A stretch of DNA of 64,000 nt from Caulobacter sp. 32-67-35 (GCA_002280875.1 NCEV01000027.1:1-64000), one strand, 5' to 3'; positions 9,505-18,736 are shown, counted from the stretch's first letter. Notes: a model not told the origin generated them from the letters alone. Translations and numbers: made by a program.

Positions 9505-9861
9505 ATGAGCGTCACGATCTACGGCATCAAGGCCTGTGACACGATGAATAAGGCCCGTGACTGGTTGGGCGGGCAGGGCGTGTCTTACGCTTTTCACGAC
9601 TACAAGGCCGCCGGGATCGCCCGCGCCCGCCTGGAGCAGTGGGTCGAAGTCCTGGGTTGGGAGACGGTGCTCAATCGCGCGGGCACAACCTTCCGCAAAC
9701 TGGCCGACGCCGACAGGCAGGCGCTTGACGCTGGCAAGGCCATCGACCTGATGCTGGCACAGCCTTCGATGATCAAGCGCCCCATTCTCGACATCGATGG
9801 CAAACTGATCGCGGGCTTCAAGCCTGAAATCTATGCGCAGGCCTTCGGCGCGGCCGGTTGA
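9505..9861 (+). CDS. ArsC/Spx-family thioredoxin-fold reductase-like protein
   Basis: 118 residues with the ArsC/Spx fold. N-terminal YGIKACDTMNKARDWL carries a single active-site cysteine, and the C-terminal MIKRPILDIDGKLIAGFKPE block is the usual substrate-loop region. Closest by memory to the YffB-type group, proposed to be glutathione-dependent thiol reductases; arsenate reduction is not shown. AGGAAAGGA precedes the ATG at 9505. Confidence 0.85.
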   Translation: MSVTIYGIKACDTMNKARDWLGGQGVSYAFHDYKAAGIARARLEQWVEVLGWETVLNRAGTTFRKLADADRQALDAGKAIDLMLAQPSMIKRPILDIDGKLIAGFKPEIYAQAFGAAG

Positions 9862-9978
9862 GGCATCCAGCTGTGTGCAAACCGCGCCTCGGCGGAATTT
9901 AGGACGACAAGCGGGGCGAAGCGGGGGTATTTCGTCCGCAGTCGGCCAAATCAAGCCAGAAGAGCGCAGGAACCTTTC

Positions 9979-10644
9979 GTGGGAGCCTACCCCGTCCCGT
10001 CTTATGACATGGTCATCTTTGACTTCGACGGCACGCTGGCTGACAGCGCGGCGTGGATGATGAAGACCGTCAATCCCATGGCCCGGCGCTTCGGCTTCAG
10101 GACCGTCACCGACGAAGAGATCGACATGCTGCGGGGGCGCGGCACCCGGGAGGTCATCCGCTATCTGGGCATCTCGCCCTGGAAGCTGCCGATGATCGCC
10201 TCGCACGGCAAGAAACTGATGGCGGCCGAGTGCGAGTCCATCCCGCTGTTTCCCGAGACCGCCGGCATGCTGAAGGCGTTGCACGACGCCGGACTGCGAC
10301 TTGCTGTGGTCAGCTCCAACAGCGAGCGCACGATCCGCAAGGTGCTGGGGCCTGAGCTTTCCGGCCTGATCGACCAGTTCTCCTGCGGCGCCTCGCTGTT
10401 TGGCAAGGCGCGGAAGTTTCGCAAGGTGACCTCCGGCGCCGCGCGCGACCGGGTGATCTGCATTGGCGACGAGACCCGCGATATTGAAGCGGCTCGCGCC
10501 CTGGGTCTGGCCAGCGGCGCGGTGACCTGGGGCGCCGCCAAACGGGCGATCCTGGCGGAGCACGGCCCGACGATCGTCTTTGAATCCCCGTCCGAAATTA
10601 TTTCTCATCTCGTCGCATCCAGGGCGGCCATCGGCGGCGACTAA
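9979..10644 (+). CDS. HAD-family phosphatase (phosphoglycolate phosphatase-like)
   Basis: 221 residues. Motif I is DFDGTLADS (about residues 14-22), motif II VVSSNSE, and motif IV GDETRDIEAARALG, all Mg-dependent HAD hydrolase hallmarks with an alpha-helical cap. Substrate not predictable beyond a small phospho-metabolite. A GTG at 9979 after GCAGGAACC gives MGAYPVPSYDMVIFDFDG; an internal ATG at 10009 would start directly at the first strand and is the alternative. Confidence 0.87.
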   Translation: MGAYPVPSYDMVIFDFDGTLADSAAWMMKTVNPMARRFGFRTVTDEEIDMLRGRGTREVIRYLGISPWKLPMIASHGKKLMAAECESIPLFPETAGMLKALHDAGLRLAVVSSNSERTIRKVLGPELSGLIDQFSCGASLFGKARKFRKVTSGAARDRVICIGDETRDIEAARALGLASGAVTWGAAKRAILAEHGPTIVFESPSEIISHLVASRAAIGGD

Positions 10645-10691
10645 CCTTCAGAAGCCGGCGCGAACGCCTCGCGCGGATGGGAGGGATGACG

Positions 10692-10874
10692 ATGCTGGAC
10701 CTGTTTCATTCGTTCTGGTGGCTGCTGTTCCCGCTGAGCTGGGTCGCCGTCGCCGGCTGGAACGCCTGGCTGGCGCATAAGGCGCGTCGCGACGCGATGG
10801 ACCTGATCCAGACCTATGTGCGCAGCGGTCGCGACGCGCCGCCGGAGTTGCTGGCCAGGTTGAACCGGGCCTAG
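10692..10874 (+). CDS. Short membrane protein, partial paralogue of the next gene
   Basis: 60 residues. MLDLFHSFWWLLFPLSW aligns with MEDLFRSYWWLIFPLSW of the next gene, and the C-terminal GRDAPPELLARLN aligns with GREPPPELVARLN. It therefore covers only the first helix and the PPEL motif and lacks the later membrane segments. Either a tandem duplication that lost its C-terminal half, or a deliberate short form. GGGAGGG precedes; the ATG at 10692 is chosen because it aligns with the paralogue (10686 is also in frame). First gene of the sigma-cassette region. Confidence 0.75.
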   Translation: MLDLFHSFWWLLFPLSWVAVAGWNAWLAHKARRDAMDLIQTYVRSGRDAPPELLARLNRA

Positions 10875-10897
10875 GCGTCTATCGGAGGGGCAAATCG

Positions 10898-11308
10898 ATG
10901 GAAGACCTGTTTCGTTCGTACTGGTGGCTGATCTTTCCGTTGAGTTGGTTCGTGTACGGTGGGTTTCAGAGCTGGCTGTCGTATCGCGCCAACCGCGACA
11001 CGCTCGAACTGCTCAAATCCTACGCCGCCAGCGGGCGGGAGCCGCCGCCGGAGCTGGTGGCGCGCCTGAACAAGCGCTGGAACTACGATCTCGATGACGA
11101 CCGCTACGACGGCCCCCGGCGTCATCGCCGTGAACGGGGATGGTACCATGTGGTGCTGTTTGGCGTGCTGTGCCTGGGCTTCACCTATGCCGCGACATCC
11201 GACCTTTATGAGGCTGGTCCGGCCTTTCTGATCGTAGCCTTCGTGATGGGCGCGCTGAGCCTGGCTTCGCTGGTGTCGGTGCTGACGGGCCGAGGCCCGA
11301 AAGTCTGA
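10898..11308 (+). CDS. DUF6249-like small membrane protein, cassette 1
   Basis: 136 residues. One N-terminal hydrophobic helix, a charged cytoplasmic stretch with GREPPPELVARLNKRW, an Arg/Asp-rich linker, then two C-terminal membrane helices. The same plan (helix, basic segment with an x-PPE-[LV]-[LV]-x-x-L motif, two helices) recurs in the protein at 12218. Its TGA shares bases with the ATG of the ECF sigma gene, so the two are translationally coupled. Function unknown; coupling suggests a role in controlling the sigma factor. DUF6249 membership is from memory and needs a profile search. Confidence 0.75.
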   Translation: MEDLFRSYWWLIFPLSWFVYGGFQSWLSYRANRDTLELLKSYAASGREPPPELVARLNKRWNYDLDDDRYDGPRRHRRERGWYHVVLFGVLCLGFTYAATSDLYEAGPAFLIVAFVMGALSLASLVSVLTGRGPKV

Positions 11309-11823
11309 TGGACGCGCCGCTCGTCCGAGCGGCGCGGGCCGGATCCCAGGCGGCGTTCGCCCGTCTGGTCGCGATCCACGAGACGCCCTTGCGGGGGTTC
11401 CTGAGGAAAAGCGGCTGGATCGACGCCGATGACATCGCTCAGGACGCCTTCGTGGCGGCCTGGACGAGCCTGGGACGGCTGCGCGCCGACGAGGGTTTTC
11501 GCGCCTGGCTCTATGGCATCGCCTGGCGCAAGGCGCTGGACAACCGCCGCGCCGCCAGCCGCTCGGCCCGGCGCGACGAGGACTGGCGGCGCCGGGATGC
11601 TCTGGAGGGGGCCAGGGTGGTCGCCCCGGAAGATCGCATCGCCCTGCAGGCCGCGCTCGATACCTTGCCGGAAGACCAGCGCGCCTGCGTTACGCTTTGC
11701 CTGGGTCAGGGCTGGTCTCATCCCGAAGCCTCCGAAGCTCTGGGCCTGCCACTGGGCACTGTTAAGTCGCATGTAACCCGCGGTCGTGAGAGGCTGCTGG
11801 CCGTACTGGGAGAGCCGTCATGA
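11308..11823 (+). CDS. ECF RNA polymerase sigma factor, cassette 1
   Basis: 171 residues with region 2 (ADDIAQDAFVAAWTSL, then FRAWLYGIAWRKALDNRR) and region 4 (LPEDQRACVTLCLGQG, GLPLGTVKSHVTRGRERL). No extra domain, so a minimal extracytoplasmic-function sigma factor. The start overlaps the upstream membrane-protein stop and its own stop overlaps the next ATG (both ATGA). This makes a tightly coupled three-gene unit. Paralogous to the sigma at 12629 (shared WSH.EASEAL / WSH.EVAEAL). Confidence 0.93.
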   Translation: MDAPLVRAARAGSQAAFARLVAIHETPLRGFLRKSGWIDADDIAQDAFVAAWTSLGRLRADEGFRAWLYGIAWRKALDNRRAASRSARRDEDWRRRDALEGARVVAPEDRIALQAALDTLPEDQRACVTLCLGQGWSHPEASEALGLPLGTVKSHVTRGRERLLAVLGEPS

Positions 11824-12110
11824 CCCCCGATGATCGTTTGTCGGCTTTTCTGGGCGAAGCTCCCGCGCCGCGAGCGTGCGACGTGTTCGTGGCCGAGGTG
11901 ATGGAGGCGGTGGAGCGCCGGATGTTCGTTGATCGTCTGATGGCGGGCGGGGCGGCGGCTTTCGCGGGCGGCGCCGTGCTGTGGGCCTGTTCGCCGGCCC
12001 TGAACCTGGCGGTCGATATCCTGGCGCCCACCCTTGTTCCGGTGGCGGGCATGCTGGTCCTGGCCGCCGCTGCGGCCATCCTGGCCGACCGGTTGCTGCC
12101 GCGGAAATAG
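11820..12110 (+). CDS. Two-helix membrane protein, possible anti-sigma factor, cassette 1
   Basis: 96 residues: a cytoplasmic N-terminal part (about residues 1-40), then two hydrophobic segments and a short basic tail (DRLLPRK). Overlap with the sigma stop (ATGA) and a short N-terminal sigma-facing region suggest a membrane anti-sigma factor. There is no HxxxCxxC zinc motif. The spacing of AP.....D.FVAEVMEAVERR resembles AF.DAALFAAQVAANLDR in the cassette 2 partner at 13194. Role inferred. Confidence 0.7.
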   Translation: MTPDDRLSAFLGEAPAPRACDVFVAEVMEAVERRMFVDRLMAGGAAAFAGGAVLWACSPALNLAVDILAPTLVPVAGMLVLAAAAAILADRLLPRK

Positions 12111-12217
12111 CTTACGAAAGTTTCATCCCGCCGGGCGCCTCCAAACGCCTGTCCCGGCGCCTCTTATAGTCAGAAGGCAGCGATAACGATGTCGCGCCCA
12201 CCGTGAGGAATTTCGCC

Positions 12218-12601
12218 ATGGACGGCATCTGGGTCCCTATCATCATGTTTCTGGTCATCGGCGCGATCGTGATCGTGCCGATCTGGCTGAAGAGCCGCGA
12301 GCGCATCGAGATGCAATCGACGCTGCGCGCGGCGATCGACAAGGGACAGCCGGTTCCACCGGAAGTGATCGAAGCCCTGACCCGCAACGTGAAGGTCCCG
12401 CCGACCTCGCTGAGCGATATCCGCACCGGCGTGATCTGGTTGGCTGTCGGTATCGGTATCGGCCTCTTCAGCTACTTCGCCGATTTTGCCGATCATGACG
12501 TTGACTTCCCGGGTCTCGGCATCGCCTGCATTCCCGCGGTGATCGGTCTGGCCTTCATCGTTCTGAGCTTCTTCAACCCGAACAAGCCCAAGTCGGCTTG
12601 A
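12218..12601 (+). CDS. DUF6249-like small membrane protein, cassette 2
   Basis: 127 residues: an N-terminal membrane helix (VPIIMFLVIGAIVIVPIW), a basic segment with GQPVPPEVIEALTRN, then two C-terminal helices. Same layout as the protein at 10898. ATG 12218 is preceded by GAGGAA at good spacing; a GTG at 12203 is in frame but has weaker support. Lies 27 bases before the second ECF sigma gene. Function unknown; recurrence beside a second sigma factor argues for a functional link. Confidence 0.75.
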   Translation: MDGIWVPIIMFLVIGAIVIVPIWLKSRERIEMQSTLRAAIDKGQPVPPEVIEALTRNVKVPPTSLSDIRTGVIWLAVGIGIGLFSYFADFADHDVDFPGLGIACIPAVIGLAFIVLSFFNPNKPKSA

Positions 12602-12628
12602 TCACGGGTCTCGGGGAGGGGGAAGAGC

Positions 12629-13201
12629 ATGTCGAGGGACCGCCCACCAACGGGCCACGATGTCGAGCTCGCCGCTCTCGCGGCGGCGGGCGACCGGCGC
12701 GCCTATGGCGAGCTCGTCAGGCGACATGGCTCGGCGGTTCGGGGGCTGCTGCGCCGCATGGGAGCCGACTCGGCGACGGCCGATGACATGGCCCAGGACG
12801 CCTTCCTGGCTGGCTTCGAGCAGGTGGCGGACTATCGCGGCGAAGGCGCTTTCGGCGGCTGGATCAAGCGGATCGCGGCGCGTTGTTATCTGCGCAAGGT
12901 CAAGCGCGAAGCCCGCATGATCCTCACCGACGAGGCCCAGGACGGCGACGACCCGACGGCGCTGAACGAACCCCGCACGGCCAACCGTATCGACCTGGAC
13001 GACGCTTTGAAGGCTTTGTCAAAAGGCGAACGGCTCTGCGTCTCGCTCTGCTACGGAGGGGACTGGTCGCACGCCGAGGTCGCTGAGGCCTTGAACATCC
13101 CGGTCGGCACGGTGAAATCCCATGTCAAACGTGGTTTGGATAAACTCAGGGCCAAACTGGCCCCACCCACTGAAAGCGCGAGGAGGGAAGCTCATGGCTG
13201 A
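12629..13201 (+). CDS. ECF RNA polymerase sigma factor, cassette 2
   Basis: 190 residues. Region 2: TADDMAQDAFLAGFEQV, then GGWIKRIAARCYLRKVKR. Region 4: LSKGERLCVSLCYGGDWSH and NIPVGTVKSHVKRGLDKL. A strong Shine-Dalgarno (GGGGAGGGGGAAGAGC) precedes the ATG. Paralogue of the sigma at 11308 but longer and divergent between regions 2 and 4. Its last 8 bases overlap the next gene, so that partner is translationally coupled. Confidence 0.93.
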   Translation: MSRDRPPTGHDVELAALAAAGDRRAYGELVRRHGSAVRGLLRRMGADSATADDMAQDAFLAGFEQVADYRGEGAFGGWIKRIAARCYLRKVKREARMILTDEAQDGDDPTALNEPRTANRIDLDDALKALSKGERLCVSLCYGGDWSHAEVAEALNIPVGTVKSHVKRGLDKLRAKLAPPTESARREAHG

Positions 13202-13574
13202 ACCCGATTTCGAAGCGCAGCTGACACGGCTCTACAACGAGCCGCCGGCCTTTGCGGACGCCGCGCTGTTCGCCGCCCAGGTTGCGGCCAATCTTGATCG
13301 CGGCTGGGCGCTGCGGCGGATACTGATTGGCGGCGCGGGTATCGCTGCGGGCGTCATCGCGGCGGCGCAACTGATCACGACCCGTTTTTCGGCCGACCTG
13401 CAGGCTTTGTCGCGAGACGGCACGCGGGACCTGAACGCCGACATCGGCGTAGCGCTGGACAAACTCAATCAGGTCGTTTCCACCCCGGCCAGTGTCGAAG
13501 CGCTGTGGCTTGCTGCGGGACTGGCTCTTCTGGCGCTGGGCTTTGCGGTGACCCGAGCGATGGAAGAGCTCTGA
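13194..13574 (+). CDS. Two-helix membrane protein, possible anti-sigma factor, cassette 2
   Basis: 126 residues. Cytoplasmic N-terminus, one membrane helix (ILIGGAGIAAGVIAAAQLI), a roughly 50-residue loop likely in the periplasm, and a second helix (ALWLAAGLALLALGFAV). Start ATG 13194 has GAGGAGGGAAG upstream and overlaps the sigma gene by 8 bases. Position and topology suggest a membrane anti-sigma or sensor. No zinc-binding anti-sigma motif is present, so the assignment is inference. Confidence 0.72.
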   Translation: MAEPDFEAQLTRLYNEPPAFADAALFAAQVAANLDRGWALRRILIGGAGIAAGVIAAAQLITTRFSADLQALSRDGTRDLNADIGVALDKLNQVVSTPASVEALWLAAGLALLALGFAVTRAMEEL

Positions 13575-13634
13575 GGGCTCGCCACTGATCGTCGTTCATG
13601 TTGCAGCGCGGCGCGATCTGACCGACAACAGCGC

Positions 13635-13654
13635 GTCCTCGAAGCGCCGAGGAC
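13635..13654 (+). other. Small hairpin in the panB leader
   Basis: GTCCTCG (13635-13641) and CGAGGAC (13648-13654) form a 7-bp stem with loop AAGCGC, 12 bases before the panB start. The Shine-Dalgarno (TGGAG) lies outside it. Could be incidental. Confidence 0.35.
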
Positions 13655-13666
13655 CTGTTCTGGAGC

Positions 13667-14500
13667 ATGGTTCTGTCTTCGCACCGTGATGAGATCGTCC
13701 GCCGCCTTGCAGCCCCCGACATCGCCGCGCGCAAGGGCGGCGTGCCGATTGTCTGCCTGACGGCCTATACCGCGCCCGTTGCGGCGGCGCTGGACGACGC
13801 CTGTGACCTCCTGCTGGTCGGTGACTCCCTGGGCATGGTCGTTCACGGCCTGCCCAACACCGTCGGCGTGACCATGGACATGATGATCCTGCATGGTCAG
13901 GCGGTGATGCGTGGTTCGCGCAAGGCCATGGTCGTGGTCGACATGCCGTTCGGGTCCTATGAGGCCTCGCCCGAGGTCGCCTATGCCAACGCCGTGCGGA
14001 TCATGAAGGAAACGGGCGCCCAGGCCGTGAAGGTTGAAAGCGGTCCCACGGTGCCGGCAACGATCGAATATCTGACCAAGCGCGGCGTGCCGGTCATGGG
14101 TCATGTCGGCCTGCGTCCTCAGGCCGTGCTGGTGGACGGCGGCTTCAAGGCCAAGGGCAAGGATGAGGCTGGCCGAGCGCTCATCCTCGAAGAGGCCCGC
14201 CGCACCGCCGACGCCGGCGCCTTCGCGGTGGTCGTCGAGGGCGTTGCCGAAAGCCTGGCCCGCGAGATCACCGCCGCCATCGCCCCGCCGACCATCGGCA
14301 TTGGCGCCTCGGCCGGCTGCGATGGTCAGATTCTGGTCACCGACGACATGCTGGGCCTGTTCGACTGGACGCCGAAGTTTGTCCGTCGCTACGCCGACCT
14401 CAAGGGCGAGATCGAACGCGCGGCGCGGGAGTATGCTGACGACGTCAAGGCGCGGACCTTCCCGGGCGAAGCCGAGACCTACTACGCCAAGAAGGGCTAG
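13667..14500 (+). CDS. panB: 3-methyl-2-oxobutanoate hydroxymethyltransferase
   Basis: First committed step of pantothenate synthesis: adds hydroxymethyl from methylene-tetrahydrofolate to 2-oxoisovalerate, giving ketopantoate. 277 residues, full length. Family blocks are visible: [63 protein letters not shown] and [23 protein letters not shown]. Cytoplasmic, Mg-dependent. No panC nearby. Confidence 0.96.
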   Translation: MVLSSHRDEIVRRLAAPDIAARKGGVPIVCLTAYTAPVAAALDDACDLLLVGDSLGMVVHGLPNTVGVTMDMMILHGQAVMRGSRKAMVVVDMPFGSYEASPEVAYANAVRIMKETGAQAVKVESGPTVPATIEYLTKRGVPVMGHVGLRPQAVLVDGGFKAKGKDEAGRALILEEARRTADAGAFAVVVEGVAESLAREITAAIAPPTIGIGASAGCDGQILVTDDMLGLFDWTPKFVRRYADLKGEIERAAREYADDVKARTFPGEAETYYAKKG

Positions 14501-14667
14501 CCAGCCTTCCAGCGCCCGTTGCGGCTGGCCCGATCACGCTATAGGTTCCCCGCCTGCGCTGGCGGCCCTCCGCTGGCCGCATTCTGTTGTAAACCATGCG
14601 TCGCCGCCGGGTCTGTCTGGCGCTGACGTGTCAGGGCGCGGTCCGCGCCCGTTTCGGAGCCTCGTTC

Positions 14668-15414
14668 GTGGTCGATGTTTTTGACGAGGTCGAAGAGCAG
14701 CTTCGCTCCGACCGTTACAAGACCCTCGCGCTGAAGGCGCTGCCGTGGATCGGCGCCGCGACCGTGGCGGTTGTCATCGGCGTCGGCGGCTATTGGGGCT
14801 GGACCGCCTATCAGACCAAGGAAGCTGCCAAGGCTTCGGAAGCCTATCAGTCTGCGCTGGAGACCCTGGGCCGCGATGGCCCCGCCAAGGGCTTTTCCGC
14901 CATGGAAGCTGTCTCCAAGGGCGGAGCCGCGGGCTATCGCGTTCTGGCGTTGATGCACATGGGCGGTGTCCGCCTCGACGAGGGCAAGACGGCTGACGCC
15001 GTGCGCTATTTCGACGAAGCGGCCAAGCTTTCCTCCGATCCCGTGATCGGCGATCTGGCGCGCCTCAAATCCGCCTTGGCGCTCATGGATACGGCCTCGT
15101 TCAAGGATACCGAAGCGAGGTTGACGCCGTTGGCCGGGGAAAAGAGCCCATATCGCGTGAACGCAAAGGAAGCGCTGGCGTTCGCCAAGCTTCAGGCCGG
15201 CGACCTCAAGGGCGCCCGCGAGGACTTTTCGGTTCTGTCCAACCTGCTCGACAACAATTCCGAAGGCGTTCGCCAACGCGCCCAGGCGGCGATGCAGATG
15301 ATTGATTCCGGCTCGGCCAAAGATCTGGCCGCTGTCGTCAAAGCCTCGATCGCCCTGCCGCCGTCGGCTGCCATGCCGATCGCTCCGCAACCCGCGCCGA
15401 ACAGCGCCCAATGA
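14668..15414 (+). CDS. TPR-like membrane protein upstream of bamB (YfgM-like)
   Basis: 248 residues. A short cytoplasmic N-terminus (VDVFDEVEEQLRSDRYKTLA) leads into one membrane helix (about residues 27-46, VAVVIGVGGYWGWTAY), then a periplasmic helical-repeat domain with TPR character. The GTG at 14668 after TTCGGAGCC is preferred; a longer frame from 14596 gives an atypical N-terminus. Stop overlaps the bamB start (ATGA). The bamB neighbour and topology match YfgM-type proteins, linked to the SecYEG-periplasmic chaperone interface in E. coli. Confidence 0.82.
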   Translation: MVDVFDEVEEQLRSDRYKTLALKALPWIGAATVAVVIGVGGYWGWTAYQTKEAAKASEAYQSALETLGRDGPAKGFSAMEAVSKGGAAGYRVLALMHMGGVRLDEGKTADAVRYFDEAAKLSSDPVIGDLARLKSALALMDTASFKDTEARLTPLAGEKSPYRVNAKEALAFAKLQAGDLKGAREDFSVLSNLLDNNSEGVRQRAQAAMQMIDSGSAKDLAAVVKASIALPPSAAMPIAPQPAPNSAQ

Positions 15415-16838
15415 GCCGCCCCATGAATTCCAAGCGTTCCGTGGCGTTGATCGCGCTGGTGTCTGCGGCGGTGACGCTGAGCGGCTGCTCCACCGTCTCC
15501 AAGCTCAACCCCTTCGACAAGTCCGAAAAGGACAAGGCCCAGGCCACCCAGGGGCAGCGGATCTCGGTCATCGCCTTTGATCAAAAGGTGGAGGCCGCCG
15601 AAGCCCTGAAGGGCACCGAGTTCTATCTGCCCGAACCGAGCGCCCAGGCCGAATGGCGTTTGCCGGGCGGCAATGCCGAGCAGTCGGTCGAGCATGTCGA
15701 TGCCGGCAAGGCCTTCGAGATCGCCTGGCGCAAGGGTTTTGGCCAAAAGGCCAACCGCAAGTTCCACATCACGGCCCCGCCAGTGGCGACCGCTGACCGG
15801 ATCTTTGTCATGGACGGCGAGTCCACGGTCTCGGCGCTCGACGCCAAGACGGGCTCGGTGGATTGGCGCAAGGATCTGCGTCCGTCGGCAGGCCCGGGCA
15901 AGGGCGGCTTCTTCGGCTTTGGCGGCGCCAAGAACGACCGCCTGGGCTTTGGTGGCGGCCTGGCGCTCAGCCCCGACAACAAGCTGATCGTCGCGTCCGG
16001 CTTCCGTTTCGTGGCCCAGCTCGACGCCGCGACGGGCGTTGAGGCGTGGCGCCAGGGAAGTTCGACCCCGATCCATGCCGCCCCGACGGTTGTCGATGGT
16101 CGCGTGTTCGTCGTTTCGACCGACAACGAACTGCTGACGTACAACGCCGCCACGGGCGCCCCTGGCTGGACCTATCAGGCCCTGATCGAGCCGGCGCGTA
16201 TCCTGTCGGCGCCCAGCGTCGCCGTCAGCGGCGACACCGCCGTGGCGGGTTTCGCCTCGGGTGAACTGGTCGCCCTGCGCGCCGCCAATGGCAACGATCT
16301 GTGGAGCGAGGCCCTGTCGCGCGCCAGCCGCACCAATGCGCTGTCCGAGATTCGCGACATTCCCGGCCGGCCGGTCATCTACAAGGGCGATGTCTTCGCC
16401 GTCAGCCACTCGGGCGTGTTTTCGGCCATCGACCTGCGCACCGGCCAGTCGCGCTGGAGCCTGCCGATCACCGGCATCACCAGCCCCTGGGCCGCCGGCG
16501 ACGTCGTCTATGTTGTCGACAAATCCGGCCAGGTCATCTGCGTCGCCCGCGAGAGCGGCGCGATCTACTGGATCCGCGATCTCAACGAAGGTCTGGGCCA
16601 GACCAAGCGTCAAAAGAAGAAGCTGGCCAAGCGTCCGCGCCTCTGGTCGACCCCGATCCTGGCCTCGGGCCGTCTGATCACGGTTTCCAGCACCGGCGAG
16701 GCTGTGGCGCTGAATCCCAAGACCGGCGCGACCGAAAAGACCCTGAAGATCGGTGCGCCGGTGCTTCTGGCGCCGATCGCGGTTGGCGACATGATCTATC
16801 TGGTCACCGACGACGCCCAGGTCGTAGCCATTCGCTAG
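15411..16838 (+). CDS. bamB: Outer-membrane assembly lipoprotein BamB-like (PQQ repeats)
   Basis: 475 residues. Signal peptide with lipobox LSGC (Cys 26 counting from the 15411 ATG; an ATG four codons later is also possible). The rest is a PQQ-repeat beta-propeller with repeated aromatic-containing blades ([50 protein letters not shown]). Known role of the family: BAM-complex scaffold for outer-membrane beta-barrel insertion. Sits between the TPR protein and der, the usual alphaproteobacterial order. Confidence 0.9.
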   Translation: MSRPMNSKRSVALIALVSAAVTLSGCSTVSKLNPFDKSEKDKAQATQGQRISVIAFDQKVEAAEALKGTEFYLPEPSAQAEWRLPGGNAEQSVEHVDAGKAFEIAWRKGFGQKANRKFHITAPPVATADRIFVMDGESTVSALDAKTGSVDWRKDLRPSAGPGKGGFFGFGGAKNDRLGFGGGLALSPDNKLIVASGFRFVAQLDAATGVEAWRQGSSTPIHAAPTVVDGRVFVVSTDNELLTYNAATGAPGWTYQALIEPARILSAPSVAVSGDTAVAGFASGELVALRAANGNDLWSEALSRASRTNALSEIRDIPGRPVIYKGDVFAVSHSGVFSAIDLRTGQSRWSLPITGITSPWAAGDVVYVVDKSGQVICVARESGAIYWIRDLNEGLGQTKRQKKKLAKRPRLWSTPILASGRLITVSSTGEAVALNPKTGATEKTLKIGAPVLLAPIAVGDMIYLVTDDAQVVAIR

Positions 16839-16888
16839 ACGCGACGCCACGGGCTTTAGGCCCGAGGACGGTCACACCAACGGTCCCG

Positions 16889-16920
16889 AGACCCGGGTCG
16901 GCGAAAGCCGGCCCGGGTCT
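16889..16920 (+). terminator. Strong GAAA-loop hairpin between bamB and der
   Basis: AGACCCGGGTCGGC (16889-16902) pairs with 16907-16920 over 14 bp with one G-U pair around a GAAA loop. It is followed by TTCGCTTT rather than a clean T-run, so it may be a partial terminator, attenuator or RNA-end stabiliser. Confidence 0.5.
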
Positions 16921-16960
16921 TCGCTTTGCGGGAACGGCAAAAATCGACTACTGCAAGCCC

Positions 16961-18736
16961 ATGCCTTTGAAACTCGCAATTGTCGGACGCCCCAATGTGG
17001 GCAAGTCCACGCTGTTCAATCGTCTCGCCGGTAAGAAACTGGCCATTGTCGATGACCAGCCCGGGGTGACCCGTGACCGCCGCTATGCCTCTGGTCGCCT
17101 CGGCGACCTGGACCTGGAACTGATCGACACCGCCGGCTTCGAGGATGTCTCGGACGAGAGCCTGGAAGCGCGGATGCGCGCCCAGACCGAGCTGGCCGTC
17201 GAGGAAGCCGACGTCTCGTTGTTCATTTATGACGCCCGCGAAGGCGTCACGCCGCTGGACGAGGTGTTCGCCACCCTGCTGCGCCGTCGCGGCAAGCCGG
17301 TGATCATCGCCGCCAACAAGGCCGAGGGCAAAGCCGGTCAATCCGGTATCGGGGAGGCCTACAAGCTGGGTCTTGGCGAGCCGATCCCGATCTCGGGCGA
17401 GCATGGCGAAGGCATGGCCGAGCTGTACGCCGCCATGCTGGCGGCCTTCCCCGAGGATCAGTATTCCGAGGAAGAGGACGACGACGACAAGCCGATCCGC
17501 ATCGCCATCGTCGGCCGCCCCAACGCCGGCAAGTCCACCCTGGTCAATCGCCTGATCGGCGAGCAACGCCTGCTGACTGGCCCCGAGGCCGGCATCACGC
17601 GCGACTCGATCTCGGTCGACTGGCTGTGGGACGGCCGCAAGGTCCGTCTGGTCGACACCGCTGGCCTGCGCAAGAAGGCCAAGGTGCAGGAGAAGCTGGA
17701 AAAGCTCTCCACCCAGGATTCGATCCGCGCAGTCACCTTCGCCGAGGTGGTGCTGCTGGTGATGGACGCCACCCATCCGTTCGAGGTTCAGGATCTGCAG
17801 ATCGCCGACCTGACCGAGCGGGAAGGTCGGGCGCTGGTGTTCGTCCTGGCCAAGTGGGACCTGGTCGAGGACCCCGTCGCTCAGCTGAAGGATTTCCGCG
17901 AACACGCCGAGCGCATGCTGCCGCAGCTGCGCGGCGCGCCCGTGGTCGCGCTGTCGGGCGAGACCGGCAAAGGCATCGAAAAACTGATGCCGGCGGTGAT
18001 GAAGATCCACCGCGACTGGGCGACCAAGGTCAAGACCCGCGACCTGAACGACTGGCTGCAGATGGCGATGCAGAGGCACCCGCCGCCCGCCGTCAGCGGC
18101 AAGCGCGTCAAGCCCAAGTACATGGCGCAGATCAAGGCGCGTCCGCCGACCTTCGTCCTGTTCTCAACCCGCGCCGACCAGATGCCCGAGCACTATCGGC
18201 GCTATCTGATCAACAGCCTGCGCGAGAGCTTCGACCTGCCGGGGGTGCCGTTGCGCATCACCATCAAGTCGGGCGCCAACCCCTATGCCGACGGCGAGGC
18301 CAAGGGCCACAGCGGCCGGGGCAAGCGCGAGTTCGAACGCCGCGAACGCGAGGAAGAGCGCATCCGCGCCTCGCGCAACACGGTCAAGAAGTCCAAGCGC
18401 ATCGCCGACGAGGCCGCCGCCGCCGCTGCGGTTGCGGCTGGCCTGCCGCCTCCGGAGAAGGCTCCGGTCCGGGGCCCCAAGAAGCCTGTAAAGGCCGAGG
18501 CCAAGACCACCAGTTCGGCCGTCACGGCGCCCGTCGCCGAGCCCGGCAAGGCCGCCGTGAAGTCGGTCAAGAAGCAGGGGCCTCGCGCCCAGAAAAAGGT
18601 CTCGACCACACCCAGCTACAAGGTCGGCTTCAAGGCCGCCGGCGGCAAGGCGGCCTCGGGACCCAAGCGCCCTGTCGCAGGTTCAAGCATCGTGCGTGGA
18701 AACAAGGGGCCGGGGAAGGCCAAGCCCAAGCGCTAG
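16961..18736 (+). CDS. der: Ribosome-assembly GTPase Der/EngA with long basic C-terminal tail
   Basis: Double-GTPase for 50S subunit maturation. 591 residues against roughly 440-490 usual. Domain 1 has GRPNVGKST (residues 8-16), PGVTRD and DTAG. Domain 2 has GRPNAGKST (about residue 184) and [11 protein letters not shown]-like domain ends near residue 480 ([14 protein letters not shown]). The remaining 110 or so residues are Lys/Ala/Pro-rich and low-complexity. The G4 motifs are unusual: ANKAE in domain 1 and AKWD rather than NKWD in domain 2. ATG 16961 begins the conserved N-terminus directly. Confidence 0.95.
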   Translation: MPLKLAIVGRPNVGKSTLFNRLAGKKLAIVDDQPGVTRDRRYASGRLGDLDLELIDTAGFEDVSDESLEARMRAQTELAVEEADVSLFIYDAREGVTPLDEVFATLLRRRGKPVIIAANKAEGKAGQSGIGEAYKLGLGEPIPISGEHGEGMAELYAAMLAAFPEDQYSEEEDDDDKPIRIAIVGRPNAGKSTLVNRLIGEQRLLTGPEAGITRDSISVDWLWDGRKVRLVDTAGLRKKAKVQEKLEKLSTQDSIRAVTFAEVVLLVMDATHPFEVQDLQIADLTEREGRALVFVLAKWDLVEDPVAQLKDFREHAERMLPQLRGAPVVALSGETGKGIEKLMPAVMKIHRDWATKVKTRDLNDWLQMAMQRHPPPAVSGKRVKPKYMAQIKARPPTFVLFSTRADQMPEHYRRYLINSLRESFDLPGVPLRITIKSGANPYADGEAKGHSGRGKREFERREREEERIRASRNTVKKSKRIADEAAAAAAVAAGLPPPEKAPVRGPKKPVKAEAKTTSSAVTAPVAEPGKAAVKSVKKQGPRAQKKVSTTPSYKVGFKAAGGKAASGPKRPVAGSSIVRGNKGPGKAKPKR

